This document shows positions 32,946 through 41,596 of a stretch of 64,000 nt of DNA, in pieces. The position numbers and the translations under genes were made by a program. How positions within the stretch are numbered: the stretch's first letter is position 1; each line of letters opens with the position of its first letter. Source of the DNA: UBA1794 sp050946375 (GTDB lineage Bacteria; Bacteroidota; Bacteroidia; Bacteroidales; Bacteroidaceae); contig JBMNUT010000009.1 in NCBI GenBank assembly GCA_050946375.1, positions 1 to 64,000 of the forward strand, read 5' to 3'. Under the pieces are notes generated by a model. That model did no database searches and had not been told where the DNA came from. It saw only the letters and a list, made by a program, of their open reading frames with translations.

Positions 32946-34538
32946 TTAGTCCTGCGCCACGAAAGTCGTGACCGAACGCGGGGGTAAGAGCGCGCTATCG
33001 CCATCGGCCAGACTGCCCACCGGAGCCAGACTCTCGCCCGGCCGGTCGGACGTGCGGTAGAGCCGCCATTCTTTTACGGAACCCTGGCTCAACGAGAAAG
33101 CGAAGTCCTTCTCTTCCGCGGCATAATTGATGGCCACAACAACCCACTGCCCCGTCTCGTTGCGATAGGCGGAACACATCACTCCCCGCGGGTCCGTATC
33201 GCCCTCAGGCACGAGCCGCCCCCCGGCATCTTCGGCCGACATGGCGTAACGCACCGCACCGGGACGCACAAAACGGCTGTAGTTGCCCAGCGTCCACAGC
33301 AACTTCGAGTCGCGCAACAGCCCGTCTTTCTGAGGCCCGCGGACAGAACGCATGTAGAGCAACCCGTCCTTGTAGTCGCCGCCCACCGCGCGCCACCACT
33401 GCCAGCTGCGGGCGTGGGCATAAACCAGGTCATGATGGATGATGCGCGCCACGTAGAGAGCCACCTCCATCGTAGAGTCGAATCCGCCACCGCCGCCGAT
33501 TTCCTCGTCGTTGCCCATGATGCACGTCTCCGTCTGCCAGAACTCCACGTCGAACTTCTCCATCGAATCGCGCAAGGCGCAACGGTAGTCGCGCAAAGCC
33601 TTCAGCGGCGTGTTGGTCCAATAGCTGTGTCCGGCCATAAGGCGAGGCACATTGGGCAAATCACCCAGGTAAGTGGCCGAACTGTCGGGCGAAAAGAAAC
33701 TGCTGATGGCATATCCGCGCTGCCAGCCGGCCATGTGCTCGCCCATCATGCAACGGTAGTCCGACGACTCGTTGACCAATATCTTCGTAGTCAGCCCCTT
33801 TTTCTGAAATTCGGCGCTGATTTCGCGCACCGCGCGGGCTATCTCGCGCTGCGTGGCAGGCGTTCCCTCCTGTTTAGGCCCGATCCAGTTCCAATGCCCG
33901 TCAGGCTCGTTCACCGGACAGAGGTAATCGAAATGAATCCCCTCCTCGCGTTCCACGCCTTCCATCACTTCGGCCAGAAAGCGGGCAAAGTCGTCGTAGC
34001 AGTCTTCCTTCAAATTAAACGTACCCCCGCGCCCCGTGTTCGTAGCCAGGCCGTTTTGCGTGAAATATACGGGCGGTGAATTGAGAAACGCCAGGAAGTA
34101 AGGCACTCCCCGCTCCTTGGCCAGGCGGAGGAAGGCACGTTGCCCCGGCTGCTTCGTCCAGTCATACGTGCCGTCGGCCTGCAGAAAACACTCGGTGCGC
34201 GTGCCGCGGTTGATTTGGCTTTCCCGTCCCTGCTCGGCGCTCCCCGCGCCCACGTTGAAGCGCCACAACGAAAGCCCGATACCCTTAGGCTTACCGCTCT
34301 CGTCCAGCTCCGAGCTGAACAGCCAGTCGGCTGCCTGCCGCTGTTTGGCCTCGGGCCATAAGCCCAACTCCTGCATGCTCCACGCGTCAGAAGCCCCGAA
34401 GCAGTCAATCGGCTGCATCGGTTGACCGGTTTCTACCCGATAGTGCGCGACAGACGACTGCCCCTGCCCTACCGACACATGAGGGACAAACAGCCCACTG
34501 AGGATGCCCAGCATCCAGATTCCCAAGGTTCTATTCAT
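32946..34538 (-). CDS. Secreted glycoside hydrolase family 30 enzyme
   Basis: 530 residues from ATG at 34538 (MNRTLGIWMLGILSGLF signal peptide); the frame stays open 92 codons upstream, but that part is dispersed repeat. GH30 barrel with acid/base Glu211 (CPVNEPDGHW) and nucleophile Glu337 (WQTETCIMG), then a beta-sandwich with LLPPRSVTTFV. Clearly related to the 21988-24408 enzyme (ECFLQADGTYDWTKQ against ECFLTADSTYDWTKQ; SPPVYFT against TPPVYFT) but lacks its N-terminal beta domain and sorting tail. No polysaccharide-utilisation partners adjoin. Confidence 0.88.
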   Translation of the reverse strand: MNRTLGIWMLGILSGLFVPHVSVGQGQSSVAHYRVETGQPMQPIDCFGASDAWSMQELGLWPEAKQRQAADWLFSSELDESGKPKGIGLSLWRFNVGAGSAEQGRESQINRGTRTECFLQADGTYDWTKQPGQRAFLRLAKERGVPYFLAFLNSPPVYFTQNGLATNTGRGGTFNLKEDCYDDFARFLAEVMEGVEREEGIHFDYLCPVNEPDGHWNWIGPKQEGTPATQREIARAVREISAEFQKKGLTTKILVNESSDYRCMMGEHMAGWQRGYAISSFFSPDSSATYLGDLPNVPRLMAGHSYWTNTPLKALRDYRCALRDSMEKFDVEFWQTETCIMGNDEEIGGGGGFDSTMEVALYVARIIHHDLVYAHARSWQWWRAVGGDYKDGLLYMRSVRGPQKDGLLRDSKLLWTLGNYSRFVRPGAVRYAMSAEDAGGRLVPEGDTDPRGVMCSAYRNETGQWVVVAINYAAEEKDFAFSLSQGSVKEWRLYRTSDRPGESLAPVGSLADGDSALLPPRSVTTFVAQD

Positions 34539-34674
34539 AAGACGGAAGTATTTTAAAGATTCTCTCTGCGTGCGCGGGGAAAGAAAAGAGCCCCGCTTTC
34601 TCTGAAATTGAGACGCTTTGCGCCGACAAAGGTTTAATGCCTCCGCCCAAAAGCAGCAAGGGAAACGGGCAAAA

Positions 34675-34760
34675 GCTGCAAGGCTTTTCCCCGAAAGCGG
34701 CAGCACTTTTCCCCGAGAGTGCCTGCACTTTTTCCAAGGAGATGCAGAAAAACGGGCAAA
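34675..34760. repeat. Dispersed palindromic repeat cluster
   Basis: Successive units: AAGGCTTTTCCCCGAAAGCG, GCAGCACTTTTCCCCGAGAG, TGCCTGCACTTTTTCCAAGG. Same family as elsewhere in the window. Confidence 0.6.
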
Positions 34761-34766
34761 AAACGC

Positions 34767-34796
34767 TTGCATATTTGAAAAAAGTGCGTACCTTTG
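34767..34796 (+). promoter_or_regulatory. Promoter of tRNA-Thr
   Basis: TTG at 34767-34769, 19-base spacer, TACCTTTG at 34789-34796. The transcript would start about 110 bases before the tRNA. Confidence 0.6.
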
Positions 34797-34914
34797 CAGC
34801 CACAAATATCGCACGGGTAAGTCCTATACGGCCAGCTCCCTTCGAATCCTCCAGGGCTTGACCGCAGCAAAGGTAGTTGGTTGTAGCGGCGCGATATAGA
34901 TAGCTTACCCACCC

Positions 34915-34988
34915 GCCTCTTTAGCTCAGTTGGCCAGAGCACGTGATTTGTAATCTCGGGGTCGTTGGTTCGAATCCGACAAGAGGCT
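34915..34988 (+). tRNA. tRNA-Thr (anticodon TGT)
   Basis: 74 bases: acceptor GCCTCTT/AAGAGGC, D-stem GCTC/GAGC, anticodon loop TTTGTAA, T-arm GTTGG-TTCGAAT-CCGAC, discriminator T. The anticodon stem CGTGA/TCTCG has a central T-T mismatch. CCA not encoded. Confidence 0.94.
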
Positions 34989-35138
34989 CTCCTAAAAGAC
35001 AGCTCCACGTGAGTCTCCACAAAGCATCCGCGCTTCCCGCACGGATGCTTTTGTCTTTCCGGCCGGCGGAGTGCACCCCTTTTCCGCTTTTTAACGGCAT
35101 TCTACCGAAAAAGATAACCATATTCACACGAAAAAAAC

Positions 35139-35146
35139 TACCTTTG
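35139..35146 (+). promoter_or_regulatory. -7 promoter element for the DUF4199 gene
   Basis: TACCTTTG, about 32 bases before the ATG at 35178; no good -33 match. Confidence 0.45.
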
Positions 35147-35177
35147 CGCCACGAATAGCCTCACTAACGGTGTGAAC

Positions 35178-35741
35178 ATGAACAATTCCCAACCCTCCAA
35201 CCTGCTCCAGTACGCAATGCGCTACGGCACAAGCATGGGGCTCCTATGGATTGCCAAATTTTTCATCCTCTTGCTGGGTTTATTCTCCGGCAATGTCCTG
35301 CTGCTCGCCCTGGGCTACCTGGTTTTCATGGTAGCCACGCTGAGCGTACCGTTTCTCGCTTTCTTCATGGCGCGGCAGTTCCGCAACCGGTTGTGCGGCG
35401 GCATACTCAACTTCAGCTCCGCCTGGCTGTTCATCACCTTCATCTATCTTTTTGCCGCCCTGCTCGCTGCCGTGGGACACTACGTCTACTTCCAGTTTAT
35501 CGACGGCGGCGGCGCCTTCTTCTCCACCCTCTTCTCGCTGGCGGAGAGCAACGACCTGAGCAGCCAGCCCGAACTGAAGCAGATGTTCGAGCAGTCGCGC
35601 GACCTGCTCCTCTCGCTGCGCCCGATAGACATCACCATGCAATTACTTTCGAGCAACATACTTTACGGCACACTACAAGCCTTCTTCATCGCCCTCTTCG
35701 TAGCCCGGCGCAAAGCACCCGGGCCGAAAATCATGGGCTGA
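35178..35741 (+). CDS. DUF4199 membrane protein
   Basis: 187 residues; four hydrophobic helices at about 18-38, 43-65, 78-103 and 155-178, the DUF4199 layout common in Bacteroidota. GTG two codons upstream (35172) is an alternative start. It precedes a GT2 gene by 79 bases on the same strand, the usual Bacteroidales neighbour order. Function unknown. Confidence 0.82.
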   Translation: MNNSQPSNLLQYAMRYGTSMGLLWIAKFFILLLGLFSGNVLLLALGYLVFMVATLSVPFLAFFMARQFRNRLCGGILNFSSAWLFITFIYLFAALLAAVGHYVYFQFIDGGGAFFSTLFSLAESNDLSSQPELKQMFEQSRDLLLSLRPIDITMQLLSSNILYGTLQAFFIALFVARRKAPGPKIMG

Positions 35742-35820
35742 GGAAAGACTTCGCCCCCGAAGCCACGCCCGGAAGAAACAAAAACCCAATACAAACTAAA
35801 AAAATAACGAGCCTGCTCTT

Positions 35821-36774
35821 ATGGATATATCAGTAGTAATCCCCCTCTACAACGAGGAAGAATCGCTCCCCGAACTGTTCCAATGGATAAAGCGCGTCAT
35901 GGAAGCGAACAAATTCTCGTATGAAGTCCTGTTTGTCAACGACGGAAGCACCGATTCCTCCTGGCAAGTCATCGAAAAGCTGGCCGCCGAGAATCCGGAA
36001 GTAGTGCGCGGCATCAAATTCCGCCGCAACTACGGCAAGTCGCCCGCCCTGTTCTGCGGATTCCGCCGGGCCGAAGGCGACGTAGTCATCACCATGGACG
36101 CCGATTTGCAAGACAGTCCGGACGAAATACCCGAGCTGTACCGCATGATCACGCAAGAGGGATACGACCTGGTATCGGGCTGGAAGCAGAAACGCTACGA
36201 CCCGCTGTCCAAGACCATACCTACCAAGCTGTTCAACGCCACGGCCCGAAAGGTGAGCGGCATACATAATCTGCACGACTTCAACTGCGGCCTGAAAGCC
36301 TACCGCAAGGAAGTCGTGAAGAACATCGAAGTCTACGGCGAAATGCACCGCTACATTCCCTTCCTGGCCAAGAATGCCGGATTCACAAAGATAGGCGAAA
36401 AGGTCGTACACCACCAGGCCCGCAAGTACGGGAAGACCAAGTTCGGGCTAAACCGCTTCATCAACGGCTATCTCGACCTGCTCAGTCTGTGGTTTCTGTC
36501 GATATTCGGCGTGAAACCCATGCACATCTTCGGCTTTTTAGGCTCGCTGATGTTCGTTTTAGGCTTCATTTCCGCATTTATCGTAGGGGCTTCCAAACTT
36601 TGGGCCATGACTCACGGCATGCCCTACCGCCTGGTTACCGATTCGCCTTACTTCTTTCTGGCACTGACGCTGATGATTATCGGAACTCAGTTCTTCCTTA
36701 CCGGATTTCTGGGAGACATGATAGCCCGACAGTCGGAGAACCGGAACAATTACCAAATCGAAAAAGAAATTTAG
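35821..36774 (+). CDS. Membrane-associated family 2 glycosyltransferase (GtrB/DPM-like)
   Basis: 317 residues. The GT-A domain (1-215) has the nucleotide-sugar site VVIPLYNEEESL, NDGSTDSS, the metal site MDADLQD and FNCGLKAY; two membrane helices follow (about 230-258 and 275-300). This architecture transfers a sugar to polyprenyl phosphate for glycan or lipid modification. Nearly contiguous (6 bases) with the DUF6452 gene. Confidence 0.92.
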   Translation: MDISVVIPLYNEEESLPELFQWIKRVMEANKFSYEVLFVNDGSTDSSWQVIEKLAAENPEVVRGIKFRRNYGKSPALFCGFRRAEGDVVITMDADLQDSPDEIPELYRMITQEGYDLVSGWKQKRYDPLSKTIPTKLFNATARKVSGIHNLHDFNCGLKAYRKEVVKNIEVYGEMHRYIPFLAKNAGFTKIGEKVVHHQARKYGKTKFGLNRFINGYLDLLSLWFLSIFGVKPMHIFGFLGSLMFVLGFISAFIVGASKLWAMTHGMPYRLVTDSPYFFLALTLMIIGTQFFLTGFLGDMIARQSENRNNYQIEKEI

Positions 36775-36780
36775 AGCAGC

Positions 36781-37272
36781 ATGACTACCAAAAACAGGCA
36801 AGGAAAATGGAAAAAAGTGCTGGCACTTTTCCTGATAGCGCCGGCACTTTTCCTCGCAACACAGGCATGCGACGAAGACAGCGACACCAGTTTGCCACGC
36901 ACGACCTGCGGCGTCTACTTCTACGACCTGGACGCCGGACGGCAGACGGTAGACTCGCTGACAGTTGCCGCCCTGACTGAACACGGCGACAGCGTGCTTT
37001 ACCACATGTACAGCGGGGAAAATATCTCTCTGCCCCTGCGCTACATAGGTGACAGCACGCAGTTCAGCATACAACAGGGCGACCACATGCCCGATACGCT
37101 CACCGTCGTGCACAAAAACACTCCGAGCTTCGTCTCGCTCGACGCAGGCTACGTCATGAACTACGAGATACTGCGCGTCCGCACCACCCGGCACGCCATC
37201 GAAGACATTACGGTCGTCTCCACTTCCATCACTACGTATGAGCAAGAAAACCTGGCTATCACCTATCCTTAA
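36781..37272 (+). CDS. DUF6452 putative lipoprotein
   Basis: 163 residues. The signal peptide ends at a lipobox-like LATQAC (Cys at about 30). The remainder is a small beta-rich domain (TCGVYFYDLDAG ... LPLRYIGDSTQFSI ... YEILRVRTTRHAIEDITVV). Residues 7-24 of the signal peptide are encoded by two copies of the dispersed repeat. Its last 35 bases overlap the start of the DUF6048 gene, so the two are translationally coupled. Confidence 0.8.
   Translation: MTTKNRQGKWKKVLALFLIAPALFLATQACDEDSDTSLPRTTCGVYFYDLDAGRQTVDSLTVAALTEHGDSVLYHMYSGENISLPLRYIGDSTQFSIQQGDHMPDTLTVVHKNTPSFVSLDAGYVMNYEILRVRTTRHAIEDITVVSTSITTYEQENLAITYP
36801..36854. repeat. Dispersed repeat inside the DUF6452 signal-peptide codons
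   Basis: Two units in frame: GGAAAAAAGTGCTGGCACTT and GCGCCGGCACTTTTCC. Translated they give KKVLALFL and APALFL, the hydrophobic core of the signal. Confidence 0.65.
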
Positions 37273-38029
37273 GGCCCTCCTCCCGCTGGCGCTGGCCTTG
37301 CTTGTGCCGACCTACATGGCCGGACAGGACCGCCCGCAGCCCAAGCGCTTCTCCAAAGACAGCAAGCGACTTGCCGAAAAGAAGAAGCAGGCGGCCGCCG
37401 CGAGCGACACGATTCCGCTCTACGGAGGCACCTACGTCGGGGTAGACCTCTACGGAATCGGGGCGCCACTCCTGGGGAGCGACACGAAAAGCAGCGAGGT
37501 ACAGGTGGACGTCAACCTGAAGAACCGCTTTTTCCCCGTGGCCGAAATAGGATATGCAGTGACGGACATGGTGAGCGAATACGGTTCACGCTACCAGTCG
37601 AGGGGCACTTACTTCCGGCTGGGGCTGAACTATAAGATAAAATACAAGAACCCTTCGGAGAGTCACATATTCGTCGGGCTGCGCTACGGCTGGTCGCCGT
37701 TCAAATACGACGTAGAGAGCATCCCCATCTCCGATGCCCTCTTCGGCGAAGGCCCGTCGAATCCGAACCTGAGCGACGACATCTGGGGCGGAAGCGTGCC
37801 GTTTCGCGTAGAGGGCGCCAGCGGTACGGCCCACTGGGGCGAGATAGTCTTCGGACTGCGCGCCCAAGTCTGGAAAAACTTCCTCATGGGCTGGTCGCTG
37901 CGCTACAAGATGCGCTTCGGATATTCAGGGCAAGACAACGCAATCCCCTCCTATATTCCCGGGTTCGGCGAGAATGACACGTCGGCCATAGGCATCACTT
38001 ATTCACTGATCTACAAACTTCCTCTATAA
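37238..38029 (+). CDS. DUF6048 outer-membrane beta-barrel-like protein
   Basis: 263 residues. A signal peptide ends near YMAGQ; then a Lys-rich stretch and alternating strands (GTYVGVDLYG, RGTYFRLGLNYKIKYK, SHIFVGLRYGWSPFKYD, FLMGWSLRYKMRFGYS) ending IGITYSLIYKLPL with an aromatic penultimate-strand pattern. Overlaps the DUF6452 lipoprotein gene; such pairs often form an outer-membrane assembly. Function unknown. Confidence 0.82.
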   Translation: MSKKTWLSPILKALLPLALALLVPTYMAGQDRPQPKRFSKDSKRLAEKKKQAAAASDTIPLYGGTYVGVDLYGIGAPLLGSDTKSSEVQVDVNLKNRFFPVAEIGYAVTDMVSEYGSRYQSRGTYFRLGLNYKIKYKNPSESHIFVGLRYGWSPFKYDVESIPISDALFGEGPSNPNLSDDIWGGSVPFRVEGASGTAHWGEIVFGLRAQVWKNFLMGWSLRYKMRFGYSGQDNAIPSYIPGFGENDTSAIGITYSLIYKLPL

Positions 38030-38047
38030 ACACACAATAAACTAATC

Positions 38048-38629
38048 ATGAACTACTTTGAGATTGCGGCACTGTCCATAGGCCTCGCCATGGATTGCTT
38101 TGCCGTTTCCATCTGTGCGGGGCTGGGCATGCAGAAGATACGCTGGCGGACGATTCTGACCGCGGCCTTCTTCTTCGGATTTTTTCAAGGAGTCATGCCC
38201 ATACTGGGCTGGACACTCAGCCTGAGCTTCAACCGCTACATCGAAAGTTTTGACCACTGGATTGCATTCGGCCTGCTTGCTTTCCTGGGAATCCGCATGA
38301 TCCGCGAGGAATACAAGGTAGAGGAATGCGCGGAATGCCACACTTTCCACCTCGAAAAGCTTAAGACGGTACTGGCCCTGGCCATAGCCACCAGCATCGA
38401 CGCCCTGGCCGTAGGCATCTCGTTCGCCTGCGTGGGTTACAAAACGCTGGGCTCCATGGTTTCGCCGGCGCTCATCATTGGCGCGGTTTCCTTCGTACTC
38501 AGCATCGGAGGATTCCTGGGTGGCATCGTTTTCGGACGCCGTTTTCACCCCAAAGCCGAGCTGCTCGGAGGCATTATCCTCATCGTCATCGGCCTGAAGA
38601 TACTGTGCGAGCACTTGGGATACCTGTAA
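38048..38629 (+). CDS. mntP: Manganese efflux pump MntP
   Basis: 193 residues, six helices. Two symmetric motifs: SIGLAMDCFAVSICAGL in the first half and ATSIDALAVGISFA in the second, each with the Asp that lines the manganese path. Starts 18 bases after the DUF6048 gene. A repeat-derived terminator follows. Confidence 0.95.
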   Translation: MNYFEIAALSIGLAMDCFAVSICAGLGMQKIRWRTILTAAFFFGFFQGVMPILGWTLSLSFNRYIESFDHWIAFGLLAFLGIRMIREEYKVEECAECHTFHLEKLKTVLALAIATSIDALAVGISFACVGYKTLGSMVSPALIIGAVSFVLSIGGFLGGIVFGRRFHPKAELLGGIILIVIGLKILCEHLGYL

Positions 38630-38660
38630 GAAAAACTCCGCCCCTGCGCGCCGCCGGTTC

Positions 38661-38723
38661 AAAAGCACTGCCGCGCCTTTCCGGAAGTCCTGTGACTTTT
38701 CCCGAAAAGGCGCGGCACTTTTT
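38661..38723 (+). terminator. Terminator after mntP, built from dispersed repeat units
   Basis: GCACTGCCGCGCCTTTCCGG pairs with CCCGAAAAGGCGCGGCAC, followed by five T on +. The sequence belongs to the dispersed repeat family. Confidence 0.65.
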
Positions 38724-38753
38724 ACTCCAAGTGGCAAGACTTTTCCCGCCGTC

Positions 38754-39971
38754 TTACATCGGTTCGTAGCCCTTGGCCAGTCCCCCTTGCGCCGTCTCGC
38801 GGTAGAGGGAAGGCAGGTCGTGCCCGGTTTCTTTCATCACCTGCACGGCATGGTCGAAGGATACGCGGTGCGTACCGTCCGTCAGCGAGGCGTAGATGTT
38901 GATGTCCAGCGCACGGGTAGCCGCATAGGCATTGCGCTCGATGCAGGGAATCTGCACCAGTCCGCACACCGGGTCGCACGTCATGCCCAAATGGTGCTCC
39001 AGCCCCATCTCGGCCGCATACTCAATCTGAGCCGGACTGCCGCCGAACAGTTGCGTAGCCGCCGCCGAAGCCATGGCGCAGGCCACGCCCACTTCGCCCT
39101 GACAGCCTACCTCGGCTCCGGCTATCGACGCATTGTGGCGCACAATGTTGCCCACCAGTCCGGCCGTGGCCAAGGCACGAATGATGCGGCTCTTGTCGAA
39201 ACTGTGCCCGTGCTGCAAGTGGTAGAGCACTGCGGGCAGCACGCCGCACGAGCCACACGTGGGGGCCGTCACGATTTCCCCGCCGGCCGCATTCTCCTCG
39301 CTTACGGCCAGTGCATACGAAAACACGAGGGCGCGCGTCTGAACCGCCTGCCGGTAGCCCATAGCCTTTATATAATAGGTAGGAGCCTTGCGGCGCAAGT
39401 TCAGCGGACCGGGCAGCACGCCTTCCGTGGCCAGCCCGCGTTGGATGGCAGCCTGCATCGTGTCCCACACTTCTTCGAGGTAGCTCCAGAGGCTTTCCTC
39501 CTCATGTTCGAACACATACTCCCAGTAACTCTTGCCCGTCCGCTCGCACCAATGCAGGATTTCGGTCAGGGTATTCATCTCATACTCCCGCACGGGGACG
39601 GGCGTCGTGTCGATGATTTGTTTGTCCTCACCCATGAGTGCGCCGCCTCCTATGCTGAACACCACCCACGAGTCCATGCAGTTTCCCTGCTCGTCCAGGG
39701 CTTCAAACTTCATTCCGTTGGGGTGCAGAGGCAAAACGACCTCCGGTTTCCACTCGATTTTCACCGGCGCCTTCTGGCTGAGCACGTCGGTAATCGCCAA
39801 ATGCGTCAGGTGTCCCTTGCCGGTAGCGGCAAGACTTCCGTAGAGCGTCACATGGAAAGAAGACGCTCCGCCATGCCGCTCCAGAAAAAACTCTGCCGCT
39901 TTTCGCGGCCCCATCGTATGACTGCTGCTCGGGCCATGCCCGATGCGATAGATTTCGAATACAGAACGCAT
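38754..39971 (-). CDS. sdaA: L-serine ammonia-lyase (single chain, iron-sulfur)
   Basis: 405 residues. Converts L-serine to pyruvate and ammonia using a 4Fe-4S cluster. The beta-type domain starts GHGPSSSHTMGP; the alpha-type domain holds the cluster Cys in APTCGSCGVLPAV and TCDPVCGLVQIPCIERN. Both halves are fused in one chain, as in most Gram-negatives. Follows the MlaF gene by 9 bases on the same strand, so it may be co-transcribed, though the functions are unrelated. Confidence 0.95.
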   Translation of the reverse strand: MRSVFEIYRIGHGPSSSHTMGPRKAAEFFLERHGGASSFHVTLYGSLAATGKGHLTHLAITDVLSQKAPVKIEWKPEVVLPLHPNGMKFEALDEQGNCMDSWVVFSIGGGALMGEDKQIIDTTPVPVREYEMNTLTEILHWCERTGKSYWEYVFEHEEESLWSYLEEVWDTMQAAIQRGLATEGVLPGPLNLRRKAPTYYIKAMGYRQAVQTRALVFSYALAVSEENAAGGEIVTAPTCGSCGVLPAVLYHLQHGHSFDKSRIIRALATAGLVGNIVRHNASIAGAEVGCQGEVGVACAMASAAATQLFGGSPAQIEYAAEMGLEHHLGMTCDPVCGLVQIPCIERNAYAATRALDINIYASLTDGTHRVSFDHAVQVMKETGHDLPSLYRETAQGGLAKGYEPM

Positions 39972-39980
39972 AAAAAGTGC

Positions 39981-40748
39981 TTATTGTACCGTTTTTTCTT
40001 CCACCTCGCGTACCTTTTTAAAGAGGTCGGAAGCAAAAATAAAGTCATTCAGTTTCTTGTTCGACGAGGAGATTACCTCGTCTTTAGTGCCTTCCCATTC
40101 TTTTCGCCCCTCGCAAAGGAAAATTATCTTCTCGCCTATTCCCATAACCGAGTTCATATCGTGCGTATTGATGAGAGTCGTTATGTTATACTCCCGCGTG
40201 ATATCCAGAATCAGCTCGTCGATTATGAGCGAAGTCTTGGGGTCCAGGCCGGAATTAGGCTCGTCGCAGAAAAGATACTTTGGGTTTAAGGCAATAGCGC
40301 GGGCGATGGCTACACGTTTCTGCATGCCGCCGCTCAATTCATCCGGGTATTTCAGGTAAGCCTCGCTCAGGTTTACCCGGTCGAGGCAGAACTTGGCGCG
40401 TTTTTCGATTTCGATTCGCGTCTTCGATGAGAACATTTCCAGCGGAAACATGACGTTTTCCAGCACGGTCATCGAGTCAAACAGCGCAGCGCTCTGGAAG
40501 ACCATTCCCATCTCCTTGCGCAGGCTCTTCTTTTCCTTCTTGGAAAGGCTCAGGAAGTCGCGCCCGTCGTAGAACAACCGGCCAGCGTCGGCCTCGTAAA
40601 GTCCTACCACGCACTTCATGAAGACCGTCTTTCCCGAGCCGCTCTGCCCGATGATCAGACTGGTCTTCCCCGCCTCGAAGGTAGCGTCGATATCACGCAA
40701 GATAGGCTTCCCCTCGAACGATTTGCACAAACCTTGTACTTCTATCAT
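39981..40748 (-). CDS. MlaF-like ABC transporter ATP-binding protein
   Basis: 255 residues. Walker A IIGQSGSGKT, signature ELSGGMQKRVAIARAIA, Walker B LFCDEPNSGLDPKT. The C-terminal ~25-residue extension and the MlaE partner directly upstream (24-base gap) place it in the retrograde phospholipid / MCE transporter class at the inner membrane. The MCE-domain substrate-binding gene is not in the window. Confidence 0.92.
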   Translation of the reverse strand: MIEVQGLCKSFEGKPILRDIDATFEAGKTSLIIGQSGSGKTVFMKCVVGLYEADAGRLFYDGRDFLSLSKKEKKSLRKEMGMVFQSAALFDSMTVLENVMFPLEMFSSKTRIEIEKRAKFCLDRVNLSEAYLKYPDELSGGMQKRVAIARAIALNPKYLFCDEPNSGLDPKTSLIIDELILDITREYNITTLINTHDMNSVMGIGEKIIFLCEGRKEWEGTKDEVISSSNKKLNDFIFASDLFKKVREVEEKTVQ

Positions 40749-40772
40749 AAAAAGGATACTCTATTTAACGGA

Positions 40773-41516
40773 TTAAGTGCTCAGCAGATTGGTCAGAACC
40801 AGGTCGGCAAACAAGATAAGCACGCTACAGCTTACCACCGAATTGGTACTGGCCTTTCCCACATCGAGCGAACCGCCTTCTACCGTATAGCCATAGAAAG
40901 CCGACACGGAAGCAATGATGTAGGCAAAGAAGAGGCTCTTAATGTAGGAACAGAGCACAAAATAAGGATTAAAGTCGTGCAGCAAACCCGACTCAAGCTC
41001 GGTCGCCGTCATGATTCCTACAAACCAACAGGTCATGTATGCACCGATTATTCCGAAAAAGATGCTGAACGTAACCAAAACGGGGATGAAGAACATCAGA
41101 GCGGCTATCTTCGGCAGAATCAGATAGCTGGCGGAATTGACGCCCATAATCTCCAAAGCGTCGATTTGCTGCGTGACTCTCATCGTTCCTATCTCGGAAG
41201 CGATGTTCGAGCCTACCTTCCCCGAGAGAATCAGGCACATGATGGAAGAAGAAAACTCAAGCAAGAGAATCTCGCGCGTCGTATATCCCACCACCCAGTG
41301 CGGCATCCATGCGCTCTGAATGTTGTACTTAATCTGCATGGTGATTACCGCACCGATAAAAAGGGATATGAGAATCACGATACCCGACGAGTTCACTCCG
41401 AGCTTCTCCACCTCGGCTATAAACTGCCGGAAGTACATCCGCATCCGCTCCGGCCGGGAGAAAACCCGCCCCATCAGCGCAAGATAGCGGCCAAAAGTAC
41501 TGAGAGCTTTAAACAT
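40773..41516 (-). CDS. MlaE-family ABC transporter permease
   Basis: 247 residues from ATG at 41516 (MFKALSTFGRYLALMGRVF); the longer open frame is unlikely. Five or six membrane helices with the family block LLEFSSSIMCLILSGKVGSNIASEIGTMRVTQQIDALEIMGV. Pairs with the ATPase that follows. A TACTTTTG element on - lies at 41537-41544, and the lptB promoter region is divergent. Confidence 0.93.
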   Translation of the reverse strand: MFKALSTFGRYLALMGRVFSRPERMRMYFRQFIAEVEKLGVNSSGIVILISLFIGAVITMQIKYNIQSAWMPHWVVGYTTREILLLEFSSSIMCLILSGKVGSNIASEIGTMRVTQQIDALEIMGVNSASYLILPKIAALMFFIPVLVTFSIFFGIIGAYMTCWFVGIMTATELESGLLHDFNPYFVLCSYIKSLFFAYIIASVSAFYGYTVEGGSLDVGKASTNSVVSCSVLILFADLVLTNLLST

Positions 41517-41536
41517 TATTACTCCTATTTTTGGTG

Positions 41537-41575
41537 CAAAAGTAGCTATTTTGTGCGTATATCTTCGTACATTTG
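41537..41575. promoter_or_regulatory. Divergent -7 promoter elements for mlaE (-) and lptB (+)
   Basis: CAAAAGTA at 41537-41544 reads TACTTTTG on -; TACATTTG at 41568-41575 is on +. If the + element is used, transcription starts near 41582, just before the ATG at 41597. Confidence 0.4.
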
Positions 41576-41596
41576 CCGCAAAAACCGGCATCAAAT

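Larger units (their letters stand above)
34539..34914. other. Gene-free region with repeats and tRNA-Thr promoter
   Basis: Contains a repeat cluster (34675-34760), the tRNA-Thr promoter (34767-34796) and a TACCTTTG element on - (complement of 34868-34875) that could serve the GH30 gene. The upstream extension of the GH30 frame through the repeats is not believed. Confidence 0.55.

Noticed and set aside
34541..34814. 92-codon N-terminal extension of the second GH30.
   Set aside because: It is encoded by dispersed repeats and would hide a normal signal peptide at ATG 34538.
34800..34875. TTCGAATCC near 34842 as a tRNA remnant.
   Set aside because: The flanking bases do not form a T-stem and no other cloverleaf part is found.
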